Below are positions 42,197 to 51,643 of a DNA stretch of 64,000 bases, in pieces. Position numbers and translations under genes: made by a program. The stretch is from Bacteroidales bacterium. GTDB lineage: Bacteria > Bacteroidota > Bacteroidia > Bacteroidales > UBA932. Location of the stretch: assembly GCA_017428035.1 (NCBI GenBank), contig JAFRRR010000061.1, positions 1 to 64,000 on the forward strand, in the 5' to 3' direction. Each line of letters begins with the position of its first letter. The stretch's first letter is position 1. The notes below the pieces were generated by a model. The model searched no databases. It had not been told where the DNA came from and saw nothing but the letters and a program-made list of their open reading frames with translations.

Positions 42197-42235
42197 TGGA
42201 CTTTTAGCGCGACAATAAATCATATTAATAATAAA

Positions 42236-43558
42236 ATGCAGATCAAAGAGAAAAAAATTGACGACCTCAACCTTAAGTTGACCGTCACACTGGACAAGGC
42301 AGACTGGGAAGAGCCCAGGAAGAAAAAACTCAACAATTTCCGCCATAAGGCCGACATCAAGGGGTTCCGCAAGGGTATGGCTCCGATGTCGCTCATAGAG
42401 CGTCTCTACGGCGGCCAGGCTATGGCAGAAGTTGTCAACGGCCTGATTAGCGACGGCATCAACAAACACATCGAGGACAAGAAGCTGGAAATCATAGGCG
42501 AGCCTCTCCCCACCGACAAGGATATGAAAAATGACTGGGAGAATGGCGAAAAGCTCAGCTTTGAATACGAAATGGGTCTTTATCCCAAGATTGACGTGGA
42601 CATCACCGCAGAGGACAACATCCCCTACTACAAGGTGCGCGTGACCGAGGCTGCAAAGGCTGACTACAAGAAGAACCTGCTCAAGCAGTTCGGCACTCTG
42701 GTAGACGGCAAGAAACTTGGCGCCGACGACTTTATGACCGCCGATTTCGAGCAGGGCGAGACCAAGGTAGAGGACACCTACGTGGCGCTGCGCTCTATGG
42801 CTTCTGAAGAAATCAAGAAGAGTTTCATAGGCATCAAGCCGGGCGAGGTGCGCGACGTGAACGTGGTTGAGACCTTTGCCAACGAGACCGACCGCGCCGC
42901 TATGCTCCACCTCAAGAAAGAGGAGCTGGCCACCAAGGAGCCCGTATGGAAGATGACCGTGAAGAGCATCAAGACCTACAAGGATGCCGAGGAGAACCAG
43001 GAGACCTACGACAAGATTTTTGGCAAGGACGTGGTCAAGACTCCCGAGGACTTTGACAAGAAGATTGCAGAGCGCCTGGCAGATGAATATCAGGGCGAGA
43101 GTGACTACCGCTTCAGCATAGACGCCCGCGAGTATCTGGTAAATAAGGCTGACATCAAGCTTCCCGAGGCGTTCATCAAGCGCTGGTTGCTGGCCGCAAA
43201 CGAGGGCAAGTTCACCGCAGAGGACATCGAGAAGGACTTTGACGCCTTTATGAAGGATTTCCGCTGGGACATCGTGCGCAACCGCCTTATGAAGGCTCAC
43301 GACATCAAGGTCACCAAAGAGGATATGGAGCGCGAGGCACGTGCTTTCGTGAACTATCAGTACGCTATGTACGGCCTCTCTTCCCTGCCCGAAGAGCAGA
43401 CCAAAGAGGCTGCAACCCGCCTCCTTGCAGACCAGGAGCAGGCTCGCCGCATCTACGAGAAGGTAGAGAACGACCTGGCTGTAGATTATATCAAGAAAAA
43501 CGCTACCCTGACCAAGAAGAGCATCTCGCTGGACAAGATGCGCGAACTGGCAAAATAA
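42236..43558 (+). CDS. tig: Trigger factor
   Basis: A 440-aa ribosome-bound folding chaperone. The N-terminal ribosome-binding part ends in [10 protein letters not shown] (usual signature GFRxGxxP). The central PPIase domain is divergent, as in other Bacteroidota, and the C-terminal helical arms follow ([15 protein letters not shown] at the end). ATG 42236 is used; the 14-residue longer frame has no support. It lies 5 bp before clpP in the classic tig-clpP-clpX order. Confidence 0.92.
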   Translation: MQIKEKKIDDLNLKLTVTLDKADWEEPRKKKLNNFRHKADIKGFRKGMAPMSLIERLYGGQAMAEVVNGLISDGINKHIEDKKLEIIGEPLPTDKDMKNDWENGEKLSFEYEMGLYPKIDVDITAEDNIPYYKVRVTEAAKADYKKNLLKQFGTLVDGKKLGADDFMTADFEQGETKVEDTYVALRSMASEEIKKSFIGIKPGEVRDVNVVETFANETDRAAMLHLKKEELATKEPVWKMTVKSIKTYKDAEENQETYDKIFGKDVVKTPEDFDKKIAERLADEYQGESDYRFSIDAREYLVNKADIKLPEAFIKRWLLAANEGKFTAEDIEKDFDAFMKDFRWDIVRNRLMKAHDIKVTKEDMEREARAFVNYQYAMYGLSSLPEEQTKEAATRLLADQEQARRIYEKVENDLAVDYIKKNATLTKKSISLDKMRELAK

Positions 43559-43563
43559 CTCTT

Positions 43564-44250
43564 ATGAAATCTGAATTCGAAAAATTCGCGGTCAAGGATC
43601 GCGGCATAAGTTCGCTGACGCTGGACGGCTACCGCAAGATTGTCTCCAGCTATATGAACCCTATGATCATAGAGGAGCGCCAGCTGAACGTGGCCCAGAT
43701 GGACGTATTCTCCCGCCTGATGATGGACCGCATCATCTTTCTGGGATGCCCCATCAACGACGAGGTGGCCAACATCATCCAGGCACAGCTGCTGTTCCTG
43801 GACAGCAACGGGTATGACAGCGACATTTCGCTGTATATAAACTCCCCCGGCGGCGAGGTGTATGCAGGCCTCGGCATCTACGACACTATGCAGACCATCG
43901 CCAGCGACGTGCATACCATCAACACCGGCCTTGCGGCATCTATGGCCTCCATACTGCTGGCAGCCGGCACCAAGGGCAAGCGCAGCGCCCTGCCCCACAG
44001 CCGCGTGATGATTCACCAGCCTATGGGCGGCGCTCAGGGACAGGCCTCCGACATAGAGATCACCGCCCGCGAGATCCTCAAGCTCAAGGACGAGCTCTAT
44101 CAGATTCTGGCAGAGCACACCGGCAAGACTTTCAAGCAGATTGTGAAGGACGCCGACCGCGACTACTGGATGACGTCAAAGGACGCTCTTGAATATGGAA
44201 TGATAGACGAAATTGTTACAAGACCTGCCTCCAAGGCAGCCAGGAAATAA
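43564..44250 (+). CDS. clpP: ATP-dependent Clp protease proteolytic subunit
   Basis: A 228-aa serine peptidase that forms the 14-mer chamber served by ClpX. Catalytic Ser126 (TGLAASMAS) and His151 (VMIHQP) are present; the Asp is expected in the KDADRDYWM region. SPGGEVYAG is the oxyanion-side signature. The stop codon overlaps the clpX ATG by one base (TAATG). Confidence 0.96.
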   Translation: MKSEFEKFAVKDRGISSLTLDGYRKIVSSYMNPMIIEERQLNVAQMDVFSRLMMDRIIFLGCPINDEVANIIQAQLLFLDSNGYDSDISLYINSPGGEVYAGLGIYDTMQTIASDVHTINTGLAASMASILLAAGTKGKRSALPHSRVMIHQPMGGAQGQASDIEITAREILKLKDELYQILAEHTGKTFKQIVKDADRDYWMTSKDALEYGMIDEIVTRPASKAARK

Positions 44251-45509
44251 TGGCAAAAACTCCCAAGACACCCTCCCGGTGCGTTTTCTGCGGCCGCAGC
44301 CAGGACGAAGTGAACCTGCTCATCACCACAGAGAACGCCGCCATCTGCAGCGACTGCGCAGAGGCTGCGTATAATGCGGTGCGCGAGGTCCTTCACCCCG
44401 CCGGCAGTTCCATAAAGAGCAACGGCAAGGTCACCGGCGAATTCTCGCTCAAGAAACCGCGCGAGATGTACGACTTTATGAGTCAGTACGTCATTGGCCA
44501 GGACGCCGCCAAGAAGGTGCTGGCGGTGGCGGTATACAACCACTACAAGCGCATCGAAAACGAAGGCAACAGCGTCATAGAGAAGTCCAACATTCTGCTG
44601 GTTGGTCCCACCGGCACAGGTAAGACCCTGCTGGCCCGCACCATCGCCAAGATGCTTAACGTGCCGTTTGCCATTGTGGACGCCACCATCCTCACCGAGG
44701 CGGGTTATGTGGGAGAAGATGTAGAGAGCATCCTCACCCGGCTGCTTCAGGATGCCGACTACGATGTCAAGCGCGCCGAGCGCGGCATCGTGTTCATAGA
44801 CGAGATAGACAAGATTGCCCGCAAGAGCGACAATCCCTCCATCACCCGCGACGTGTCGGGCGAGGGCGTGCAGCAGGCGCTTTTGAAAATCATAGAGGGC
44901 AGCATAGTGAACGTTCCTCCTCAGGGCGGCCGCAAACATCCTGAGCAGCAGATGATTGCCGTGAACACCGACAATATATTGTTCATCTGCGGCGGTGCCT
45001 TTGAAGGCATAGAGCGCCACATCGCCCACCGTCTGAACACGCAGGTTGTGGGTTATGACGCCCAGAAGCGGCGCGACTTGATAGACAAGAACAATATGAT
45101 GCAGTACGTGGCGCCTCAGGATCTGCGCGCCTACGGACTCATCCCCGAGATAATCGGCCGCCTGCCGGTGATCACACACCTCAACGCGCTGGACCGCAAC
45201 ACCCTGCGCGCCATACTCACCGAGCCCAAAGACAGCATCATAAAGCAGTACACAGAGCTTTTCCGCCTGGACGGAATAGAGCTGGTGATTGGCGAGGATG
45301 TGCTGGACTTTATCGTGGACAAGGCCATAGAGTTCAAGCTGGGCGCCCGCGGACTCCGCTCCATTTGCGAGACTATGATGATGGACGCTATGTTCGATGC
45401 CCCCACCAGCAAGAAAAAGAAGTTTGTGGTTACCCTTGACTATGCAAAGCAAAAGGTAGAGCAGAGCGCACTGTACGTCACCGCTCTCACCACCAGGGAA
45501 GATGACTAA
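44250..45509 (+). CDS. clpX: ATP-dependent Clp protease ATP-binding subunit ClpX
   Basis: A 419-aa AAA+ unfoldase. It has an N-terminal four-Cys zinc domain (CVFCGRSQ ... CSDC), Walker A GPTGTGKT, Walker [11 protein letters not shown], the GYVGEDVE pore-1 loop and sensor 2 GARGLRS. An IGF-type loop for ClpP docking is not clearly readable by me. Its last 8 bp overlap the glycosyltransferase start. Confidence 0.96.
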   Translation: MAKTPKTPSRCVFCGRSQDEVNLLITTENAAICSDCAEAAYNAVREVLHPAGSSIKSNGKVTGEFSLKKPREMYDFMSQYVIGQDAAKKVLAVAVYNHYKRIENEGNSVIEKSNILLVGPTGTGKTLLARTIAKMLNVPFAIVDATILTEAGYVGEDVESILTRLLQDADYDVKRAERGIVFIDEIDKIARKSDNPSITRDVSGEGVQQALLKIIEGSIVNVPPQGGRKHPEQQMIAVNTDNILFICGGAFEGIERHIAHRLNTQVVGYDAQKRRDLIDKNNMMQYVAPQDLRAYGLIPEIIGRLPVITHLNALDRNTLRAILTEPKDSIIKQYTELFRLDGIELVIGEDVLDFIVDKAIEFKLGARGLRSICETMMMDAMFDAPTSKKKKFVVTLDYAKQKVEQSALYVTALTTREDD

Positions 45510-46422
45510 GGTTTCGGTCATAATCCCCCTGTACAACTCTGCACGGTTTTTACCTTCCCTTTTCGAAAATATCGCGCAGCAGACCATCGCTGCCGATCTG
45601 GAATTCATTTTCATAGACGATCACGGCAGCGACGATTCGCTATCGGCGGCCCGTTCGCTGGCAGCCTCGTCGCCGCTCAAGTGCGTCTTTGGCGCCACCG
45701 CGTCCAACGGCGGCCCCGGCGCCGCCCGCAACGTGGGCCTCAAGATGGCCGGCGGCGAATATGTCGCTTTCCTGGACAGCGACGACGCCCTGGATTTTTC
45801 GTTCTGCGAAAAACTCTACAATGCCACCCTGGCAGCCGATGCCGACCTGGCCTACTGCGACATACTTGCAGTAAAGGGCTCCGGCAGCACGGTTTGGAGC
45901 AACCCCGTGGTGGCTTCCGGCCCGTTTGACAGCGAAAAGCGGCTCTTCTTCCTGAAGAACTATAAATCGTATTTCACCTCTTTCATATACAGGCGCACCC
46001 TGCTGACCCGCGAGGGAATCTGTTTCCCCGCCACCCGCAGTGCAGAGGACAGCTGCTTTTTGACCGAGGCGCTGCTTTGCGCCGGCAGCATCGCCTGCGT
46101 GCAGGAGCCCCTCTACATCTATCAGATGCGCGGCGACTCCCTCTCGCTGGGACGCCTGGACGGACGGCATATGCAGCGGATGACATCTTTCGACGCCCTG
46201 CTGGACTTTGCACGCAGCAAGAATCTGTACGATGAGTTTGGACAGATGCTGGACTATCTCTATGTGAAAAAGGCCGCCGTGGGCGCCGCCCGCAACAACC
46301 CCCTCGCCCGCCGCGAGATCCGCCGGCACTGCCTGGCCGCCGTGCCCGGCTTCCGCAAGAGCCGCTACTGGCGCTCAGACCTCAAACTCCGCCTAGCCGC
46401 CTGCCTCCTCCTGGGGCTGTAA
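45502..46422 (+). CDS. Glycosyltransferase family 2
   Basis: A 306-aa GT-A fold enzyme: VSVIIPLYNSARFLPSLFENI at the N-terminus (in part), nucleotide-sugar region EFIFIDDHGSDDS, and the metal motif DSDD in YVAFLDSDDA. The acceptor is unknown; it is probably for surface polysaccharide, in keeping with rmlAB next door. Its start overlaps clpX by 8 bp, so it seems to be translated from the tig-clpPX message. Confidence 0.87.
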   Translation: MTKVSVIIPLYNSARFLPSLFENIAQQTIAADLEFIFIDDHGSDDSLSAARSLAASSPLKCVFGATASNGGPGAARNVGLKMAGGEYVAFLDSDDALDFSFCEKLYNATLAADADLAYCDILAVKGSGSTVWSNPVVASGPFDSEKRLFFLKNYKSYFTSFIYRRTLLTREGICFPATRSAEDSCFLTEALLCAGSIACVQEPLYIYQMRGDSLSLGRLDGRHMQRMTSFDALLDFARSKNLYDEFGQMLDYLYVKKAAVGAARNNPLARREIRRHCLAAVPGFRKSRYWRSDLKLRLAACLLLGL

Positions 46423-46460
46423 AACCCAAAAGGCCGTCCCCATTGCTGGAGCCGGCCTTT
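46422..46460. repeat. 39-bp inverted repeat, left arm (terminator)
   Basis: A perfect inverted copy of 49846-49884. The arm itself is a hairpin, AAAAGGCCG ... CGGCCTTTT, that can terminate transcription from both sides: the glycosyltransferase gene and the convergent rmlB. The pair encloses rmlB, rmlA and the VWA lipoprotein. Confidence 0.9.
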
Positions 46461-46480
46461 TGTATTGCATAAGCTGGACG

Positions 46481-47623
46481 CTAGCGCCCGTCGTACATTT
46501 CTTTGTAGTAGTTCTGATAGTCGCCGCTGGTGACATTGTCCATCCAGGCCTGGTTGTCCAGATACCAGCGGACGGTCTTCTCTATGCCCTCTTCGAACTG
46601 GAGAGAAGGCTCCCAGCCCAGTTCGCGCTGCAGCTTGGAAGAGTCTATCGCATAGCGCAGGTCGTGGCCGGCGCGGTCGGTGACATAGGTTATCAGGTTC
46701 ATATCCTCGCCCGGCGCGCGGCCCAGCAGACGGTCCACGGTGTTGATAAGCACCTTGATGATGTCTATGTTCTTCCACTCGTTGAAACCGCCTATATTGT
46801 AGGTGTCGCCAATCTTTCCCTTGTGGAAAATGAGGTCAATGGCGCGGGCGTGGTCCTCTACAAAAAGCCAGTCGCGCACATTCTCGCCCTTGCCGTATAC
46901 CGGCAGCGGCTTGCTGTGGCGGATATTGTTTATGAACAGCGGTATCAGCTTCTCGGGGAACTGGTAGGGACCATAGTTGTTGCTGCAGTTGGTCACTATG
47001 GTCGGCATCCCGTAGGTGTCGTGGAATGCCCGCACAAAGTGGTCGCTGGAGGCCTTGGAGGCACTGTATGGGCTGTGCGGCTGATATTTGAGGTCTTCTG
47101 TGAAGAACTTCTCGCCATAGGCAAGATGGTGCTCGCCGCTGGAGGCCTTGGTGGTGAACGGCGGCTCTATCCCTTCTGGATGGGTCATCTCCAGGGCGCC
47201 GTATACCTCGTCGGTAGAGATGTGGTAGAAGCGCTTCCCCTCAAATTTCTCCGGCAGGGCTTCCCAAGTCAGTTTGGCCGCCTGCAGCAGGCTCAGCGTG
47301 CCCATCACGTTGGTCCGGGCAAAGGTAAACGGATCTTTGATGCTGCGGTCCACGTGGCTCTCGGCGGCAAGGTGTATCACGCCGCTGATGCCGTACTGCC
47401 CGAACAGCTTCATCATCAGTTCAAAGTCGCAGATGTCACCCTTTACGAACAGATAGTTGGGCTTGCTCTCAATGTCGCGCAGGTTGGCCAGATTGCCGGC
47501 ATAGGTCAGCTTGTCCAGATTGATGATGCGCACGTCGGGGTATTTGTTCACGAACAGCCGCACCACGTGGCTGCCTATGAACCCGGCACCGCCGGTAATC
47601 ATTATTGTCTTTTTGAAATCCAT
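46481..47623 (-). CDS. rmlB: dTDP-glucose 4,6-dehydratase
   Basis: A 380-aa short-chain dehydrogenase-type enzyme, second step of dTDP-L-rhamnose (and related deoxysugar) synthesis. NAD motif TGGAGFIGSH (11-20), STDEVYG with the catalytic Asp-Glu, and YSASKASSDH with the Tyr-x3-Lys pair. One base separates it from rmlA. rmlC and rmlD are not in the window, so the final sugar is open. Confidence 0.95.
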   Translation of the reverse strand: MDFKKTIMITGGAGFIGSHVVRLFVNKYPDVRIINLDKLTYAGNLANLRDIESKPNYLFVKGDICDFELMMKLFGQYGISGVIHLAAESHVDRSIKDPFTFARTNVMGTLSLLQAAKLTWEALPEKFEGKRFYHISTDEVYGALEMTHPEGIEPPFTTKASSGEHHLAYGEKFFTEDLKYQPHSPYSASKASSDHFVRAFHDTYGMPTIVTNCSNNYGPYQFPEKLIPLFINNIRHSKPLPVYGKGENVRDWLFVEDHARAIDLIFHKGKIGDTYNIGGFNEWKNIDIIKVLINTVDRLLGRAPGEDMNLITYVTDRAGHDLRYAIDSSKLQRELGWEPSLQFEEGIEKTVRWYLDNQAWMDNVTSGDYQNYYKEMYDGR

Positions 47624-48493
47624 CTACAGCAGATTTAAAAGGTATTGTCCGTAACTGTTGCCGGCCATCGGCCGTGCCAGAGATTCAAGTTTTTCAGAGG
47701 ATATCCAGCCCTTGCGCCAGGCTATCTCTTCCAGGCAGGCGACGCACTCTCCGGTGCGGTCTTCAATGGCTTCTACAAAGGTGGAGGCCTGGCTCAGGCT
47801 GCCGAAAGTGCCGGTGTCCAGCCAGGCGAAACCTGTACCCAACTGCATCAGTTTCAACTTTCCGCGGCTTAAGAATTCCTGGTTCACAGAGGTGATTTCC
47901 AGCTCTCCGCGCGCCGACGGCTTCACGTTTTCTGCTATCGAAACGACCTCGTTCGGGTAGAAATAGAGCCCTGTCACGGCATAGTTGCTCTTGGGCTGCG
48001 CCGGCTTCTCTTCTATAGAAACGCAGTTGCCGTCGACATCGAACTCTGCCACACCGTAGCGCTGGGGGTCAGCCACGCGATAGCCGAAAATGGTGGCCTT
48101 GCCGCCCTTTTGGGCAGTTTCCACAGCCTCTGCCAGCATCGCCTCAAAGCCCTGACCGTGAAAGATATTGTCGCCCAGCACCAGGCAGGCACAGTCGCTG
48201 CCTATAAAATCCTTGCCGATGATAAAGGCCTGCGCAAGGCCGTCGGGAGAGGGCTGCTCGGCATAGCTGAAATGCACGCCAAAGTCGCTGCCGTCGCCCA
48301 TCAGGCGCCTGAATGCCGGAAGGTCCTGCGGCGTGGATATAATCAGTATCTCGCGGATTCCGGCCTGCATCAGCACCGAAACCGGATAATATATCATAGG
48401 CTTGTCATAGACTGGGAGCAGCTGCTTGCTGACCCCTTTTGTGATTGGATAGAGCCTGGTTCCGCTGCCGCCGGCAAGGACGATACCCTTCAT
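47624..48493 (-). CDS. rmlA: Glucose-1-phosphate thymidylyltransferase
   Basis: A 289-aa nucleotidyltransferase making dTDP-glucose from Glc-1-P and dTTP. Signature [20 protein letters not shown] in part ([24 protein letters not shown]), and VLGDNIFHG with the metal Asp. First gene of the rmlAB pair. On the minus strand a TATATTTG box (48581-48574) lies about 80 nt upstream and overlaps the start codon of the divergent lipoprotein gene. Confidence 0.95.
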   Translation of the reverse strand: MKGIVLAGGSGTRLYPITKGVSKQLLPVYDKPMIYYPVSVLMQAGIREILIISTPQDLPAFRRLMGDGSDFGVHFSYAEQPSPDGLAQAFIIGKDFIGSDCACLVLGDNIFHGQGFEAMLAEAVETAQKGGKATIFGYRVADPQRYGVAEFDVDGNCVSIEEKPAQPKSNYAVTGLYFYPNEVVSIAENVKPSARGELEITSVNQEFLSRGKLKLMQLGTGFAWLDTGTFGSLSQASTFVEAIEDRTGECVACLEEIAWRKGWISSEKLESLARPMAGNSYGQYLLNLL

Positions 48494-48580
48494 AAGTGAA
48501 AAAAATTAAAAAAAGTCTGTTAAGATTTGCCTACTGCTGCATTTAATAAAGCGAGAAGGCAAATAAGTGTTTACAAATAT

Positions 48581-49801
48581 ATGAAAAAAATAAATGGAAT
48601 ATCCCTCTTGGCTGCAGGCTTGGTGATGGTGGCATCTCTTGCCGGCTGCTCCAAGGGATTTATGGATTACTATCCGGCAAAGGATGCTGCCGCGGTAGAT
48701 GGTTTGCCGGGCGAATATAGCAGTGACGTATACGGCGGCGAAAGTGGCGGTGAAGGACAGGAAGGCATTAACTATGCCAGCGGCGTTGTGACTGCCGGCG
48801 AGTGGAACGACATTGCCAACTGGGACTTTTGGAGCAAACTGCTCAACAACCAGGACTGGGCCGGCTACGCATCTTTCTACAGTTTCTATCCCCGCAACTT
48901 TGTTTATGTAGAGCTCAAGGACTCTTTTGACGCTCCCGTGTGCGGAATGAAGGTGAAACTCCAGAAAAACGGACAGGATGTGTGGGAGGCTATCAGCGAC
49001 AACACCGGTCACGCTGCCCTCTGGGCAAATCTGACCGACGATTCTTTCAAGGTGAATCCCGACGACTATTCCCTGACCATCAATGGCAGCACATATAAAG
49101 ACCTTCAGTTCACCACACCCAACACTGCCGAAGTTGCCGTGAACAAATACACCGTGGCGCCAATGAAGGTGCTGGATGCGATTGACGTGGCGTTCATAGT
49201 AGATGCCACCGGCAGTATGGGAGACGAGATCGGCTTCCTGAAAGCCGATCTGAAGGCAATCCTTGAGCTGGTGGGCCAGCAGTGCACCGCCCAGGTGCGC
49301 ACCGGCACAGTGTTCTATCGCGACGAAGGCGATGAATACGTCACCAAATTCTCCCAGTTTACCAACGATGTGAACGAGACTTCCAAATATATTGGCAAGC
49401 AGGACGCTGAGGGCGGTGGAGACTGGGAAGAGGCTGTACACAAAGCCCTGGAAACTGGTATCCAGTCGTTGCAGTGGGACACCCACGTAAAGAGCCGTGT
49501 AGCCTTTATGCTGCTGGACGCTCCGCCCCATCACGAAGATGCCATCATAGCCTCCTGCCAGAAATCTATTGCCAAGTATGCCGAAATGGGTATTAAGATA
49601 ATTCCGGTATCGGCCAGCGGCATTGACAAGGGCACCGAATACCTGCTCCGCAGCTTTGCGATGGCAACCAACGGAACATACGTATTCATCACCAATCACA
49701 GCGGCGTGGGCGGAGAGCACATTGAAGCCACCGTGGGTGAATACCAGGTAGAGAAACTTCGAGACCTCATAGCGAGACTTATTATAGCTTACGCGAAGTA
49801 A
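48581..49801 (+). CDS. Lipoprotein with von Willebrand factor A domain
   Basis: A 406-aa protein with signal peptide and lipobox (SLAGC, Cys22). An Ig- or carboxypeptidase-regulatory-like segment (VYVELKDSFDAPVCGMKVKL) comes first, then a VWA domain from about 200: VDATGSMGDE is the metal-ion-dependent adhesion site (DxTxS form). It probably binds protein at the cell surface. ATG 48581 is chosen because the signal peptide begins there. It ends 45 bp before the right arm of the inverted repeat. Confidence 0.82.
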   Translation: MKKINGISLLAAGLVMVASLAGCSKGFMDYYPAKDAAAVDGLPGEYSSDVYGGESGGEGQEGINYASGVVTAGEWNDIANWDFWSKLLNNQDWAGYASFYSFYPRNFVYVELKDSFDAPVCGMKVKLQKNGQDVWEAISDNTGHAALWANLTDDSFKVNPDDYSLTINGSTYKDLQFTTPNTAEVAVNKYTVAPMKVLDAIDVAFIVDATGSMGDEIGFLKADLKAILELVGQQCTAQVRTGTVFYRDEGDEYVTKFSQFTNDVNETSKYIGKQDAEGGGDWEEAVHKALETGIQSLQWDTHVKSRVAFMLLDAPPHHEDAIIASCQKSIAKYAEMGIKIIPVSASGIDKGTEYLLRSFAMATNGTYVFITNHSGVGGEHIEATVGEYQVEKLRDLIARLIIAYAK

Positions 49802-49845
49802 GCCTCGTCATCTGTATTTTAAGTTATATTAGTTATTTGTCGAAG

Positions 49846-49884
49846 AAAGGCCGGCTCCAGCAATGGGGACGGCCTTTTGGGTTT
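49846..49884. repeat. 39-bp inverted repeat, right arm (terminator)
   Basis: Reverse complement of 46422-46460 without a mismatch. It is placed between the VWA gene end and the convergent SPFH gene end, so it also acts as a terminator. Confidence 0.9.
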
Positions 49885-49914
49885 CGGTATCGGTCCAAAA
49901 TGTTGCAGGATTCA

Positions 49915-50760
49915 TCACTGTTTGTTCAGCGCAGGGAGGTTAATCATCATTCCGGCACCTTGACCGGCAGACACTTCGGGGAGCTTACCGTCCCACTTTT
50001 CTATCCAGTCCTCCTGAATGATGAAGGGGCTGAGCGAGGCGGCAATAGTGCGGTTGTAGTATGCCTCGGCGTCGGCCCTTACACGGGTGGCCTCGGCCTC
50101 ACCCTTAGCCTTGGCTATCGCAATCTGCGCGTTGGCTTCGGCCTGTTTCACCAGATTCTCTGCCTTCAGCGCTTCCTGGATGGCCTGGTTCTTGGCCTCG
50201 ATGGCAGCGGACAGGGATGCCGGAGGAGTGATCTGGGAGGTGAATTCATTTACCTTGAAACCCTCGTCTTCCAGGCTCTTTTCCAACATAGCCCTCACTT
50301 CTGCCTCAAACTTGGCCCTGTTGGCCATCAACTCATCCGAGGTGTAGTTGTTGGCGCAGATACGGTAGGCATCGTAGATGCAGGTGCGCATATAACCAGC
50401 TTCGATGTCACGCAGCGGACGGCGGTACTTGTTGAACACGTAGGTCGCCTTGGAGCGGTCCAGCTGGTAGGCCAGCAGCGGATCCATAAGAAATTCGGCG
50501 GCGTCTTTGGTGGTGACGGTAAACGGACTGTAGTCCACCCTCTGTATGTAGACGGGATATGTGAACACATCAGTGGTAATGGGGTTGTAAAAAATTATAC
50601 CGCTTACCTGCGTAGCTTTGAGCTCGCCCTGCTCGGTGAGCGAGAATTTGCGGAACTTGATACCAATCTCACTGTTGTCCACCATCTTGGTGCAGCAGAG
50701 AAGGAGTATGAACAGAGCAACGGCCACTGCCGACCAGATTAAAATTTTCTTGTTTTTCAT
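49915..50760 (-). CDS. SPFH/Band 7 (prohibitin-like) membrane protein
   Basis: A 281-aa protein with one N-terminal membrane segment (about 6-24), an SPFH domain (about 30-190) and an Ala/Glu-rich coiled coil (AENLVKQAEANAQIAIAKAK near 205). Such proteins form rings on the membrane and often control proteases; HflC/HflK are relatives. Single gene with its own -7 box at 50783. Confidence 0.85.
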   Translation of the reverse strand: MKNKKILIWSAVAVALFILLLCCTKMVDNSEIGIKFRKFSLTEQGELKATQVSGIIFYNPITTDVFTYPVYIQRVDYSPFTVTTKDAAEFLMDPLLAYQLDRSKATYVFNKYRRPLRDIEAGYMRTCIYDAYRICANNYTSDELMANRAKFEAEVRAMLEKSLEDEGFKVNEFTSQITPPASLSAAIEAKNQAIQEALKAENLVKQAEANAQIAIAKAKGEAEATRVRADAEAYYNRTIAASLSPFIIQEDWIEKWDGKLPEVSAGQGAGMMINLPALNKQ

Positions 50761-50782
50761 ATCGGTATTATCGTTTTATGCA

Positions 50783-50790
50783 CAAATGTA
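50783..50790 (-). promoter_or_regulatory. -7 box of the SPFH gene
   Basis: On the minus strand TACATTTG, 22 nt before the ATG. It suggests that the long operon upstream need not read into this gene. Confidence 0.6.
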
Positions 50791-50802
50791 TATAAAAACA
50801 TC

Positions 50803-51636
50803 TTACCACTCCAACTCCGCGGCCACGGGGAAGTGGTCGGAAACGAATTTGGATGTGCAGTACGATTGCGTAATCCGGCGGATGCTCTTGCAGCCGGAGA
50901 AGCCCGAATAGAAGATATAGTCTATGTGGCGGTCGTCCATATTACGGCCCCAGTCGTGCCAGGTAGGGCCGTCATCGGCCTCGGCGGCGGAGGTCCAGGC
51001 GTCGGTCATCATCGCCCGCAAATCGGTAAGGCAGGGGTCATCGGGATAGACGTTGAAGTCGCCGCACAGAATCATGGGCCAGCCTTCTGGGTTCATCTCC
51101 CCTATCCTTTCCACCACAAGCGCCAGGCCATTTCGGCGCGCCTTCACTCCGACGTGGTCCAGATGGGTATTCACAAAGAAGAACCTTCTTCCACTGTCGA
51201 TGACCTCCAGCAGTGTCCAGGTGGCCGTGCGCTTGCAGGCCGCATCCCAGCCGAAAGATGGCACGTCGGGCGTCTCGGAGAGCCAGTAGGTGCCCCAGTC
51301 TTTCAGTTCGAGCCTGGTTGTGTCATAGAGCACCGACATATGTTCGCCGCCGTGGATGCCGTCTTCACGACCTACTCCCACACATTGATACTGCGGGCAG
51401 CGCTCCACTATATATTCCAGCTGGAAGTCGTACGCCTCCTGAACGCCGAAAACCGCCGGGGCGACGTCAGCAATCATAGCCACAGCAGCTTCCCGCCGGT
51501 TTTCCCAGTTGTTCAGGGAGTCCTGCTCCCGGGCCACGCCCAGGCGTACGTTGAAGGTCATCACAGAGAGCGTACCGGCCTTACGGCAGGACACGGCCGC
51601 AACCATCAAAACCAGAATCCAGATTATCCTTTTCAT
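50803..51636 (-). CDS. Endonuclease/exonuclease/phosphatase (EEP) family lipoprotein
   Basis: A 277-aa protein with a lipobox (AAVSC, Cys17), so exported. EEP catalytic residues: FNVRLG (Asn), VQEAYD (metal Glu), NTHLDH (His and Asp), CGDFNVYP (Asp and Asn) and SDHFPV (Asp and His). Exported members act on phosphoesters of lipids, sugars or nucleotides. Last gene of the corrinoid/glycosidase run, 7 bp after the oxidoreductase gene. Confidence 0.85.
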   Translation of the reverse strand: MKRIIWILVLMVAAVSCRKAGTLSVMTFNVRLGVAREQDSLNNWENRREAAVAMIADVAPAVFGVQEAYDFQLEYIVERCPQYQCVGVGREDGIHGGEHMSVLYDTTRLELKDWGTYWLSETPDVPSFGWDAACKRTATWTLLEVIDSGRRFFFVNTHLDHVGVKARRNGLALVVERIGEMNPEGWPMILCGDFNVYPDDPCLTDLRAMMTDAWTSAAEADDGPTWHDWGRNMDDRHIDYIFYSGFSGCKSIRRITQSYCTSKFVSDHFPVAAELEW

Positions 51637-51643
51637 AAAACTA

